From Phycisphaerales bacterium (GTDB lineage Bacteria > Planctomycetota > Phycisphaerae > Phycisphaerales > Phycisphaeraceae), in NCBI GenBank assembly GCA_012031455.1, contig JAAUTM010000039.1, positions 1 through 8,399 on the forward strand: a stretch of 8,399 bases of DNA, given 5' to 3'. Under the pieces are notes generated by a model. That model saw nothing but the letters and a program-made list of their open reading frames with translations, was not told where the DNA came from and did no database searches. Below are positions 1-7,160 of the stretch, in pieces; within the stretch, counting starts at the first letter, position 1, and every line of letters starts with the position of its first letter. The position numbers and the translations under genes were made by a program.

Positions 1-799
1 CTCCACACGATGTCATCGGAGGTAAAGGGGGAACCATTGGAAAAGTTGACCCCCTCACGAAGCTTGAAGGTGATGAGGGTGGCTGGGGGGCATTCCGGCT
101 CGTTGCTGACATCCTGAAGCCTGCGTCCTTCGGCAAGTCGCTTGGCGATGTATGCAGCACGATCATCAGGCTTGTCAGGCGAAGGGCATTCAGCTTCCAA
201 AATGATTTCATTTTCGGTAAGTGGAACCGCAAGTCGGGCATCGACATATTGCCGCCATGAAGGGGTGTTGTCCTGAATTTGCCAGCTTTGGGCCAGCAGG
301 GGTTTCCATTGCAGGGTTTGCGGGTCGCGATCGGCAAGGCCTTCAATCACCCGAGCCTGAATGGCAGCACCGTAGGCATCGACCGATATCAAAGGGGTCA
401 CCTTGGCGACGTTGGCACCAAAGGCATCGACACACCAGCGCCCTCGGCGAAATCAGGCTGTGTCCGTGCTTGCCGCAACCGTGCGAGAGCATCGTCAGTT
501 GCAACGTAATTCGGCTGGCTGCTCATGCCCGTGTTTGCAGGCTGGCTGCTTGGGTTGCTGGAAGTCGATGGCCCAGTCTGAGGGAAGACCTTGATGCCAT
601 CCTCAAGCACCCGGCGCAGATCAGCCACTTCCCTGCGAAGCTGGGCCTGTTCCCCCGATTGGGTCTGCAATTCCTCCCCAATGCGCACGATGCGCTGAAA
701 CTGACGGTCGTACTGCTTCATTGCCAGCAGCAGCATGGCTAACATCAGCACACCCAGCAGCACCATCACCAGATCACGAAAGCCAAAGCGGTTGTCCAT
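1..799 (-). CDS. Peptide/nickel ABC transporter substrate-binding protein (SBP_bac_5), N-terminal part, one frameshift, runs off left edge
   Basis: This is the extracytoplasmic ligand-binding component of a Dpp/Opp-type importer. Translation starts at ATG 799-797, with GAGG about 8 nt upstream. Residues ~9-27 form one hydrophobic helix with no lipobox cysteine. Residues ~30-68 are heptad-like and charged (coiled-coil likely), followed by a Ser/Pro/Gln linker at ~74-96. The first frame stops at 398. The next frame then gives RRGRWCVDAFGANVAKVTPL and ISVDAYGAAIQARVIEGLAD, ending with FKLREGVNFSNGSPFTSDD, the classic SBP_bac_5 N-lobe signature, at the window edge. One extra A in the AAA at 450-452 (T on the coding strand) joins the halves as TQPDFRRGRW. 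About 266 codons are present and the C-terminal half is missing. The DppC-like permease lies 100 bp upstream on the same strand. Family assignment is firm. Substrate is unknown, and the membrane anchoring is inferred from the N-terminus. Confidence 0.85.
450..452 (-). other. Frameshift point in the substrate-binding protein gene
   Basis: The reading frame of the N-terminal part (anchor, coiled coil) meets a TGA at 398-400. The frame carrying the SBP_bac_5 signature is open through this point. Adding one base to the AAA run gives a continuous protein. Confidence 0.75.
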
Positions 800-899
800 C
801 TTCAGGCCTCATTCATTTATTTTGAAGGCTCATCGCCGTTTGTTGCCCAAGGCGGTCATGCACTTGAATCACTCGCTTAAAGCACACCATTCATTTTGC

Positions 900-1865
900 T
901 CAGGTTTTTAATCGCGGATCAAGCCTTTGCCTGAGGGATTCACCCAGCAGATTCAGAGCCAGCAGGGTTAGTGCCAAAAGCAGGCAGGGAAAACCCAATA
1001 ACCACCAGTGCAACCGCCCCACTCCTGAGCCAAGCGAATGCAGTTGGGGGATGCCCTCGGAGGCAAGATTACCCCAACTTGGCAAGGGGGCCTGCACACC
1101 AATTCCCAGAAAACTCAGAAAACTTTCCTGCAGGATTGCGGTAGGCACGGTCAGGGTCGCATAAACCACAATGGGGCCGATCAGGTTGGGCAGCAGATGC
1201 CGCACCATCACACGGATCATGGGCAAGCCCGCTGCCCGTGCTGCTTCCATGAACGGCTGACTTCGCAAACTCAACACCTGTCCACGTATCACCCGCGCCA
1301 TCGTCAGCCAAGATAACCCGCCGATGGCCAGCAGTAACGTCACCACTTCCGCCAACCCCTTGGCAGTGTTCCCTGTGAACATGCTTGCAAGCAACCATTC
1401 CATCACCGGTCGCAGCGTCAGGTTGAGCAATACCACCAGCAGAATATAGGGTAACCCATAAAGCACATCGACCAGTCGCATCATGATGGCATCAAATCGG
1501 CCACCTACGTACCCCGCAATCAGGCCGAATGTCACACCGATGATCACACTGATTCCCGCAGCCGCCAGCCCGATTCCCAGGCTGATCGCTCCGCCCAGTA
1601 AACATCGCCACAGCAGTGAGCGCCCCAGGGCATCGGTTCCAAATGGTTCGAATGGTTGCAATCCGGGAGGCTGGAATTCAAGCGACTGGTTGCCGCCAAT
1701 GCGTTGTACATCGTAATACTGCATGGACCATGGCAAGGTCAGAAGACAGGGCAAGGCCACCATAAGCAGCAACACCCACCCGATGATGCCGGGGTTCAAC
1801 CAGGCGCGATGGATGCCATCGGAATCAGAAACCTTCAAGGGAATGGCGCCAGCTTGGTGCGTCAC
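900..1865 (-). CDS. Peptide/nickel ABC transporter permease, DppC-like
   Basis: Inner-membrane permease subunit of a Dpp/Opp-family ABC importer, 321 aa and intact. A cytoplasmic N-terminus leads to TM1 (~27-46), then a periplasmic segment containing EPFGTDALGRSLLWR (73-87), the usual DppC/OppC motif. TM helices follow at ~92-120, ~133-150, ~173-190, ~230-250 and ~287-308. The EAA loop that contacts the ATPase is EAARAAGLPMIRVMVRHLLP (207-226), and SFLSFLGIGVQAPLPSWG (248-265) is the conserved C-terminal signature. The start is a GTG at 1863-1865, as no in-frame ATG lies near it. No clear ribosome site precedes it, but a TATACT box ends 6 nt upstream. The binding-protein gene follows on the same strand, so the two are probably cotranscribed. 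The DppB partner and the ATPases are not in the window, and the gene upstream (CNNM) is unrelated. Confidence 0.93.
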   Translation of the reverse strand: MTHQAGAIPLKVSDSDGIHRAWLNPGIIGWVLLLMVALPCLLTLPWSMQYYDVQRIGGNQSLEFQPPGLQPFEPFGTDALGRSLLWRCLLGGAISLGIGLAAAGISVIIGVTFGLIAGYVGGRFDAIMMRLVDVLYGLPYILLVVLLNLTLRPVMEWLLASMFTGNTAKGLAEVVTLLLAIGGLSWLTMARVIRGQVLSLRSQPFMEAARAAGLPMIRVMVRHLLPNLIGPIVVYATLTVPTAILQESFLSFLGIGVQAPLPSWGNLASEGIPQLHSLGSGVGRLHWWLLGFPCLLLALTLLALNLLGESLRQRLDPRLKT

Positions 1866-1871
1866 GATGTG

Positions 1872-1877
1872 AGTATA
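1872..1877 (-). promoter_or_regulatory. Possible -10 box for the permease gene
   Basis: TATACT on the minus strand ends 6 nt before the GTG start of the permease. Transcription from it would begin at about the start codon, giving a leaderless mRNA, which fits the lack of a ribosome site. No good -35 element is visible, so this is weak. Confidence 0.3.
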
Positions 1878-1925
1878 GCTTGAATTGATGAGGAAGCGTC
1901 ATCGGCAAAAGCGTACCGGAGCAAA

Positions 1926-3302
1926 TCAATACGCCACATGGGGTGCCGCGGCATCGGCATTGGCCACCAACACTTCCAATGGAGCTCCGCTGACATCCAG
2001 CAGAACCTCGGCCACCTTATGCCGACGCACTTTGCGGATGATCATGCTCGCACCATCGGTGCGCAGGCTGTCGCCACCTTTGGGTCTGCGTCCCAGCGCT
2101 TTGCAAACCCACTCGTTGACCGAGGTCTCAGGTGACATGCCTGTTGCCAGTTCGGGTTTATTGGTCAGTTCGCGCAGTCGTGCCACCGTAGCTCCGCCAC
2201 CGACCACCCATTGCCGGCCTGAAGGTATGATTTGCCTGGGTAAGCGGTCGAACTCATCCTGAATGTCACCCACCAGTTCCTCGAAGATGTCTTCCTGAGT
2301 GATCATGCCAACCACCAGCCCGCCCGACTCGGTCACCAATGCCAGAGGGACATGCTCACCCACCATTTGGCGCAAGGCATCGGACACGGGCATGTCGGCT
2401 GCAAGGCGAATGAGAGGCCGGGTGATTTCACGCAGGTGGGGGTTATGCGGGTGCGTCTTGGCCAGAAAAATCATTTCTTTGAAATTGACGTAACCGATGA
2501 TCGCCTGCGGGTCGCCCTTGCGCTCAGTGACAGGGAAGCGGGTGTGCAGATCAAGGTGTGCAGCGATCAGGCTTTCAGTCAGTGGGGCTTCGACATACAT
2601 CATGACAATGTCCGAAGCAGGCAACACGATGTCACGAACCTTCATGGCGGAAAGCCTTGATGCCTGCAGGATGATGTGCTCCTGCTGCATGCCGATGATT
2701 TTCCCGGCCCTCATCATGTTCACCTGGGCGCGCAGTTCATTGATGTGCATCTGGGCATCAGGCATGGCCGGTGCCATCATCTTCTCCGACCAGCCCACCG
2801 CCAGCTTGGTGATGTATTCAAAGAGCCAGACAATCGGGTAGGCAATCATGCCAAAGACACGCATGATCGGCGACAGGGCAAGGCAAACTCGTTCCGCATT
2901 CTTGATGGCAAAAGACTTGGGAATCAGTTCCCCGACAATGATGGAAATCGCCGCAAGCGGTATGACAAACAATGCCAGGGCGATAAAGTCCGCCATGCTT
3001 TGACGGATACCCAGCCACTGGGCAACTTTGGGGGAAAGATTCTCATCCACACTGGCGCCACCCACCGCAGCCGCAATCGCCCCGAAGAGCGTAATGCCCA
3101 GTTGCACCACTGCCAGGCTCGCCTCCATTCGCCCTTTCATATACACAGCCGACCGGGCACCTTTTCTTTTACTTTGCTCCAAGCTGCGCAAACGTTCAGG
3201 GCGCGCCGATGCCAGTGCCAGTTCATAGGCTGCAAAAACTGAGTTAAGAAGCACCATTAAAAGGATGACAACTATTTCATAGATAGCCATGGTCCAACTC
3301 AT
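1926..3302 (-). CDS. CNNM/CorC (HlyC) family membrane protein with DUF21, CBS pair and CorC_HlyC domains
   Basis: Intact 458-aa inner-membrane protein of the CorC/CNNM family. Members are linked to Mg2+ or Co2+ efflux and are often mislabelled as hemolysins. The DUF21 domain spans ~5-190 with TM segments at ~8-27, ~62-82, ~104-124 and ~143-165. It carries GELIPKSFA (124-132), the family's conserved motif. Two CBS domains follow (~221-281 and ~292-349, the second with VVGMITQEDIFEELVGDIQDE), which typically bind adenine nucleotides. A C-terminal CorC_HlyC domain (~356-440) includes GRQWVVGGGATVARLREL. The ATG at 3302 gives the longest form. The second ATG at 3290 (MAIYEIV) is a plausible alternative, and neither has a strong ribosome site. 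It is divergent from arfB with 72 bp between starts, and 60 bp separate its stop from the permease start. Metal specificity cannot be read from the sequence. Confidence 0.93.
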   Translation of the reverse strand: MSWTMAIYEIVVILLMVLLNSVFAAYELALASARPERLRSLEQSKRKGARSAVYMKGRMEASLAVVQLGITLFGAIAAAVGGASVDENLSPKVAQWLGIRQSMADFIALALFVIPLAAISIIVGELIPKSFAIKNAERVCLALSPIMRVFGMIAYPIVWLFEYITKLAVGWSEKMMAPAMPDAQMHINELRAQVNMMRAGKIIGMQQEHIILQASRLSAMKVRDIVLPASDIVMMYVEAPLTESLIAAHLDLHTRFPVTERKGDPQAIIGYVNFKEMIFLAKTHPHNPHLREITRPLIRLAADMPVSDALRQMVGEHVPLALVTESGGLVVGMITQEDIFEELVGDIQDEFDRLPRQIIPSGRQWVVGGGATVARLRELTNKPELATGMSPETSVNEWVCKALGRRPKGGDSLRTDGASMIIRKVRRHKVAEVLLDVSGAPLEVLVANADAAAPHVAY

Positions 3303-3339
3303 TTGTAGCAGGAATCGAGCCGTTCGTCATCATCGTGAC

Positions 3340-3368
3340 TTGGAAACCCTCGTGTTCCCTGTCACAAT
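3340..3368 (+). promoter_or_regulatory. Candidate sigma-70-type promoter for arfB
   Basis: TTGGAA (3340-3345) and CACAAT (3363-3368) are separated by exactly 17 bp. Each matches the consensus at 4 of 6 positions. The -10 box ends 6 nt before the ATG, so the mRNA would be leaderless or nearly so. Supported only by motif match and position. Confidence 0.4.
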
Positions 3369-3374
3369 AGGGCC

Positions 3375-3818
3375 ATGGCAGAGGTATCGGCCAACAATCT
3401 TGAAATCGCGCCGGGTCGGTTTCTACCGCAGTCGGCTTTGCAGTTCGTCTTTGCACGTTCAGGGGGACCGGGGGGTCAGAATGTCAACAAACTCAACACC
3501 CGGGCCACCTTGACCGTAAGCTTGGAGGATCTGGCTCAAGTGCTGCCCCCATGGGCGATGCAACGATTAACAAGTGTGGCAGGTGCTTATCTCGTGGCGG
3601 CGGGCTTGCAGATCACCCGTGATGCCACCCGAAGCCAGCACGCCAACAAGCAAGCTTGTGTGGATCAATTGCGACAGGTACTGATCATGGCTTTACATAG
3701 GCCAAAAACCAGACGCAAAACCAAACCCAGTTATGGGTCGGTGCAAAACCGCCTCAATGCCAAGAAAATTCATAGCAAGCGCAAGGCACAACGCAGAGGT
3801 GATGGCGATTTCCCCTGA
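3375..3818 (+). CDS. arfB: Alternative ribosome-rescue factor ArfB (peptidyl-tRNA hydrolase, class I release-factor-like)
   Basis: A codon-independent release factor homologue. It enters ribosomes stalled on mRNAs without a stop codon and hydrolyses peptidyl-tRNA. The 147-aa product matches the usual ~140 aa. The catalytic loop is RSGGPGGQNVNKLNT, with the GGQ at residues 33-35. A release-factor catalytic fold (~10-110) follows, including TRDATRSQHANKQACVDQL. The C-terminal tail (~110-143) is rich in Lys/Arg (RPKTRRKTKPSY, KKIHSKRKAQRR), which in this family binds the empty mRNA channel. No stop-codon-recognition domains are present, which separates it from RF1/RF2. The ATG at 3375 is the natural start; AGGG lies close upstream, and a promoter-like pair ends 6 nt before it. 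It is a single gene, divergent from the CNNM gene and convergent with the HTH gene. Confidence 0.93.
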   Translation: MAEVSANNLEIAPGRFLPQSALQFVFARSGGPGGQNVNKLNTRATLTVSLEDLAQVLPPWAMQRLTSVAGAYLVAAGLQITRDATRSQHANKQACVDQLRQVLIMALHRPKTRRKTKPSYGSVQNRLNAKKIHSKRKAQRRGDGDFP

Positions 3819-3867
3819 CCATGGTTTGATGATCTTTGGTTTATGCCCGGAGGTAACTGATTCAAGC

Positions 3868-4382
3868 CTATAAACTTGAAATCGGCTGCATGCTTTCCGT
3901 AGTCTGGGGGGTGCTGGTCGAGTCATGGTCGTAAACGGTCTGTAACACTCTCTGCGCCCGCGTGGTTTCATCCAGCAATCGAGCCAGCACAGGCATGGCG
4001 TGTACCATCGGCTCACGAGCCTGCGGATTACTGCTTAGACGATCATGCACCAGCGTTAATACCGTGGTGCTATCCCGCAAGGAGTGCAGCATCCGTGCCA
4101 TGGTCCGCGGGAGGTCGCTGTGATGACCATCGGCTGACACCTGTTTTTCCACAAACTGAACCCGCCAGGCCGTGCCGGTGAGTAAGGCTGTAAGCAATGC
4201 CCTTTGTGCTTCGGGATTGGATAAGTGTCGAATCAGCAGTCGTACAGAATCAAACCCCGGGTGACTCTGGCCGTTCATCCAGCGATAAACTGTAGAAAAT
4301 GGAGACCCCGAGCCAGCTCCGCAATTTCCATTGGGGTCGTCAGACGATCCTGAACCATTTGGCGAAGAATATTGGCAAACAT
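3868..4382 (-). CDS. Small helix-turn-helix protein, one frameshift, family uncertain
   Basis: The apparent longest open frame (start at 4473) has a nonsense N-terminus (MCLNSRYGWGICYTEVRQW). The better start is ATG 4380-4382, preceded by GGGGG about 10 nt upstream. It reads MFANILRQMVQDRLTTPMEI, then AELARG, and is thrown out of frame at the C run 4306-4309. One added base there (G on the coding strand) continues as SPFSTVYRWMNGQSHPGFDS. The reconstructed protein is 171 aa. Residues ~17-56 look like a helix-turn-helix: PMEIAELARG, a turn, then STVYRWMNG as the recognition helix. Residues ~92-151 form an alpha-helical region (RTMARMLHSLRDSTTVLTLV and later AMPVLARLLDETTRAQRVLQ). The tail is Ser/Thr-rich. 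This recalls CII/CP76-type phage regulators in outline, but I cannot assign a family. No phage genes lie nearby. The HTH call is inferred from pattern alone. Confidence 0.6.
4306..4309 (-). other. Frameshift point in the HTH gene
   Basis: The frame starting at ATG 4382 ends in a TGA soon after this run (…ARGLHFLQFIAG, stop). Adding one base to the four-base run keeps the HTH in one frame to the stop at 3868. Confidence 0.65.
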
Positions 4383-4405
4383 GATTACAAATCCCCCATG
4401 GTTGT

Positions 4406-4432
4406 CGAGGTCCTATCCACTGGCGGACCTCG
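4406..4432. repeat. 8-bp perfect inverted repeat upstream of the HTH gene
   Basis: CGAGGTCC (4406-4413) and GGACCTCG (4425-4432) flank an 11-nt spacer. The element lies 23 bp ahead of the HTH protein's ATG. It could be an operator for autoregulation or a 5' leader hairpin. The rest of 4383-4647 shows no convincing coding sequence. Confidence 0.5.
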
Positions 4433-4617
4433 GTGTAACAAATTCCCCAACCATACCGTGAATTTAAGCACAAACAGGGTTCCTCATGACCCGGTTAGTG
4501 CCCGAATTCAAACAAACGGCTAAAATATCTTATGACGTGAAATTCACTTGTCACTACTGAAAACTACTGATCGTCGCAATACATACCCTTATTGCAGCCG
4601 CCCTGATGACGTTAAAC

Positions 4618-4649
4618 AGCCTTGATTCAAGGGTTATTGAGGCTTTTTT
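4618..4649 (+). terminator. Possible weak terminator hairpin at the aminopeptidase stop
   Basis: AGCCTTGA (4618-4625) can pair with TTGAGGCT (4637-4644) through six Watson-Crick and two G-U pairs. A six-T run follows on the plus strand (4644-4649). The inner CCTTGATTCAAGG is itself a palindrome. The T run favours plus-strand transcription, yet no plus-strand gene is known upstream, so its role is uncertain. It may instead act as a weak terminator for the minus-strand aminopeptidase. Confidence 0.35.
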
Positions 4650-5798
4650 ACTCCCCGGGCCAGCCATCAAAAACAAATTTCCCATTTCTGGAAATTATCT
4701 TCCCATCGACGGTAATGGTGCCTCCAAGACCAGCATCATCAGGACGAAGGTCGCAAACCATGTCCCAGTGCAATCCCGATTCGTTGCTGTTGCCGGTTTC
4801 AGGATAACCCGCCCCTACTGCGGCGTGAAACGTCCCGCCAATCTTTTCGTCAAACAGCGTGTTCTTGGAATACTGGCGAATGTTGTAATTGGTGCCGATG
4901 GCGATTTCACCCAGTCGGCGGGCACCTTCATCTTGATCCAGCATCTGATGCAGGAAATCCTGATTCTTGCTCGCCCTTGCCTCGACTACCTTTCCCTTTT
5001 CAAAACGCAGCACGATGTCATGGACTTCTCGCCCATGATGCACCGCAGGGAATGAATACACCACAGTTCCGTTGACCCCGCCATCGGCAGCCTGCAGGTT
5101 CGGCCCTGTGAACACCTCGCCATCAGGGAAGTTCTCATGGCCGCAGCAATTGATCCATGTCATCCCTTCCACATTGACGGTAAAATCAGTTCCACCAGGC
5201 GTATGAAAGTGAATGACCTTGGACCCTTGCAGATAATCCACCACTTTCTGCTGGCGTGTTTCAATCTGTTTCCATACCGCCACCGGGTCGGGTTTGTCCA
5301 AGTGACCTGCGGCAAAGACGAAATCTTCGTACTGACGCAGGCTCATTTCCGCATCCTGAGCCGAGGCCAGCGTGGGGTACTGCGTCCCGCACCAGCGTAG
5401 CTGCCTGGTCGCTGCCCGTTCCATGAATATCTTGAAGATGGGTTTACGGCAGACGAGGCCATGCCCTGCTTGCGCGGGTCCACTTGGGAAAGACTTTTGG
5501 TGTTGTTCTCAGCCCACATGCCGATGGATACATCAATTTTGCTGACTTCCTCAATCGCCAGCGGACTGATGTACTTGAGTTGGTCTTCACTGGCGTAGGC
5601 AAAAAACAGGTCTTGTAGTGAATCAGGGGTAAGCTTCACAAAAGGGTGCGCTCCCACCTTGATTACCTGTTCGTACAACGCCTCCACCAAGGGCAAACAA
5701 ACCGGGTCCCCCGAAATACGCACCAACTGACCGGGTTTGACTTGCGTGGAATATTCCACCAAGACACGAGCGAGTTTATCCAATCGGCTATCGCGCAC
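4648..5798 (-). CDS. M29 family metallo-aminopeptidase (AmpS/AmpT-like), one frameshift
   Basis: A dinuclear-metal leucyl-type aminopeptidase of the thermophilic M29 family, which trims N-terminal residues from peptides in the cytoplasm. The start chosen is GTG 5796-5798 (MRDSRLDKLARVLVEYSTQV), because AAGGAG lies 7 nt upstream; no ATG fits as well. The first frame covers residues 1-117 up to DPRKQGMASSA. The second frame resumes with RKPIFKIFMERAATRQLRW and runs to the stop at 4648. One missing base at about 5448-5449 accounts for the break. The reconstructed 383 aa matches the family length. All expected metal or catalytic residues are present: E228 in DGEVFTGP, E298 in LGEIAIGTN, H325 and Y332 in IGGTFHAAVGAGYPE, H344 and D346 in LHWDMVCDL. 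It lies downstream of the secreted protease on the same strand, behind that gene's terminator, and so is probably its own unit. Confidence 0.92.
5448..5449 (-). other. Frameshift point in the M29 aminopeptidase gene
   Basis: Adding one base to this GG (C on the coding strand) turns SSAVNPSS into SSARKPIFKIF and joins the two frames. Without it the upstream frame drifts into non-homologous sequence and stops at 5343. Confidence 0.75.
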
Positions 5799-5847
5799 AG
5801 TAATGCTCCTTGGGTTTGGCTTCCCATGGTAACCAATCTCTTCCAAT

Positions 5848-5877
5848 AACAAAGCCCAGACATGGCAATTATTGCCA
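5848..5877. repeat. Imperfect second copy of the terminator arm plus 15-bp palindrome
   Basis: Positions 5848-5869 match 5902-5923 (the left part of the terminator hairpin) at 20 of 22 bases, offset by 54 bp. The copy overlaps a perfect palindrome TGGCAATTATTGCCA at 5863-5877. It sits between the terminator and the aminopeptidase start. It may be a decayed terminator duplicate or a regulatory site for the aminopeptidase. Confidence 0.5.
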
Positions 5878-5897
5878 CCATCCCGCCGAAGCACGAT

Positions 5898-5930
5898 AAA
5901 AAACAAAGCCCAGGCATGGCTATGCCTGGG
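5898..5930 (-). terminator. Rho-independent terminator of the PEP-CTERM protease gene
   Basis: On the minus strand, CCCAGGCAT, the loop AGCC and ATGCCTGGG form a perfect 9-bp stem (5909-5930). CTTTG and six T residues follow (A run 5898-5903 on the plus strand). It begins 59 bp past the reconstructed protease stop and separates that gene from the aminopeptidase downstream. Confidence 0.85.
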
Positions 5931-5988
5931 TCCTAAAAACTTACGCTAGATTTATACCCAATCCCCACTTCAATGACCGTTCCGCGCC

Positions 5989-6977
5989 TCACCGTCTACG
6001 CCACAACATCGGCAACCCCATTGCCAGCAACATCAGGCTCACAGGTTCGGGGATGACGCTCACAATCTGATCGCGGTACATCGTCAGATCGACGGCGTAA
6101 GTCACATCGCCGGGCGTCCGCCGAGAATGTCATTTGTAAGTGCGCCAGTACCATGGTAGATCGCCGAGTTGCTGCGATATCCAAAGATGCTGACCATGAG
6201 GCCCGAAAGTTCCCATGTTCCGGCGTTGTTGGCAAACACCCCAGCCCCCGAATCGCCACCCTGCGCTTGCGCCTCATGGGTTCGGCTGGATTCACCGTCG
6301 TAGGTTTCCTTGTTGAAGTGCGTGGTAAATGTTCTGCTGCTATAGCCAAGTCCGTTGAAAAAAAGATCGTTAAGCGTATCACCGTTATTCAAGGTGATTA
6401 AGTCACGGTTGTCGTCGATGTTCTGCTCATAGGTACGCCAGACAGTGTTTTCGCCCCACAACTTGCTGCGCGTGGCGGAAACATCAAAGCCGACCAGAGC
6501 GTTCGCTCCGATACCAGTGCTGTAACTCTTTTCGCCACTGCCCACGATAGAACCGGTGCCGATCATGGTGACAGCCGTGCCGGGCGTGATGCTGGTTTGA
6601 CGAATGGGCATCAGTGGCAAATTCGGGGCGTTATTGATGCGAAAAAGAAGTAGATCGGGTGAACCTGAGTCGCCAGCCACTGGTGCGATCGGAACGGTCT
6701 GGCCTGTGAGGCTGTAGTCGATGCCGTCGAGGTTGAAGGGCGTGTTACGGTTGACGTGCCGAGCAGTCAGCACCCAGCCGTTGCCCATGTACACGCCGCT
6801 GCCATTGCCGATGCTGCCCACATGGCTCCAGCCTTGGTCTTCGATGGGAGCCGAGTCATTGCCGTTGCCTGTGCGAACCACCAGCGCCAGCGTGGCATCT
6901 GGCGATACCACAAAACCAGCCAGCCCCAAGGTCAGACCCAGTGTGGCCATAAACGACCGATTATTTTTAACCGCCAT
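5989..6977 (-). CDS. Secreted trypsin-like serine protease with PEP-CTERM anchor, one frameshift near the 3' end
   Basis: A predicted exported S1-type protease. ATG 6975-6977 is preceded by GGGAG with 6 nt spacing. A signal peptide (KNNR basic start, hydrophobic ~10-24, then Ala-rich SPDATLALV) opens the protein. The catalytic triad is visible: H74 in GWVLTARHV, D108 in SPDLLLFRI, S243 in QGGDSGAGVF. The open frame stops at 6102 after LTNDILGGRPAM. A one-base gain in CCGGG at 6110-6114 continues it as GDVTYAVDLTMYRDQIVSVI, then PEPVSLMLLAMGLPMLWRRR. That is a textbook PEP-CTERM signal: PEP at 310-312, a hydrophobic helix, and terminal arginines. The reconstructed protein is 329 aa, ending at TGA 5989-5991. 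Exosortase systems cut such tails and sort the protein to the surface; no exosortase gene is in the window. The gene is divergent from the HDAC-like gene. The substrate is unknown. Confidence 0.88.
6110..6114 (-). other. Frameshift point separating the protease body from its PEP-CTERM tail
   Basis: The body frame ends at TGA 6102-6104, while the adjacent frame encodes the complete PEP-CTERM tail to 5989. Adding one base to the CC/GGG run joins them. Uncorrected, the product would be a soluble secreted protease without its anchor. Confidence 0.75.
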
Positions 6978-7059
6978 GCTTTGCTCCCATCCTCTCTAAA
7001 ACGAAACATTAATCACAGCCCCTGCCAACCCGCAAATAGCAACGTTCAAAATGCATAAG

Positions 7060-7087
7060 TTGACCCGCTCACCCGACCGTCTATTCT
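7060..7087 (+). promoter_or_regulatory. Candidate sigma-70-type promoter for the HDAC-like gene
   Basis: TTGACC (7060-7065) and TATTCT (7082-7087) are separated by 16 bp, about 75 bp ahead of the chosen ATG. It lies in the 183-bp divergent region 6978-7160 between the protease and HDAC-like genes. Supported by motif match only. Confidence 0.45.
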
Positions 7088-7160
7088 GATGCATGTTCAG
7101 CGTTGAGGCAAGTATTCACTGATATTAAACGTGTTGTCCGGTAATCTGAGACCTCCGCCC

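Noticed and set aside
221..742. 173-codon plus-strand ORF
   Set aside because: Antisense to the substrate-binding protein gene; composition is that of a shadow frame.
2676..3242. 188-codon plus-strand ORF
   Set aside because: It lies entirely antisense to the well-supported CNNM/CorC gene and its translation shows no domain-like pattern.
4606..5055. 149-codon plus-strand ORF
   Set aside because: Antisense to the conserved C-terminal half of the M29 aminopeptidase, where all metal ligands lie.
6978..7060. Promoter for the protease on the minus strand (TTGCGG with an 18-bp spacer to TAATGT)
   Set aside because: Both boxes match the consensus poorly and several equally weak alternatives exist nearby.
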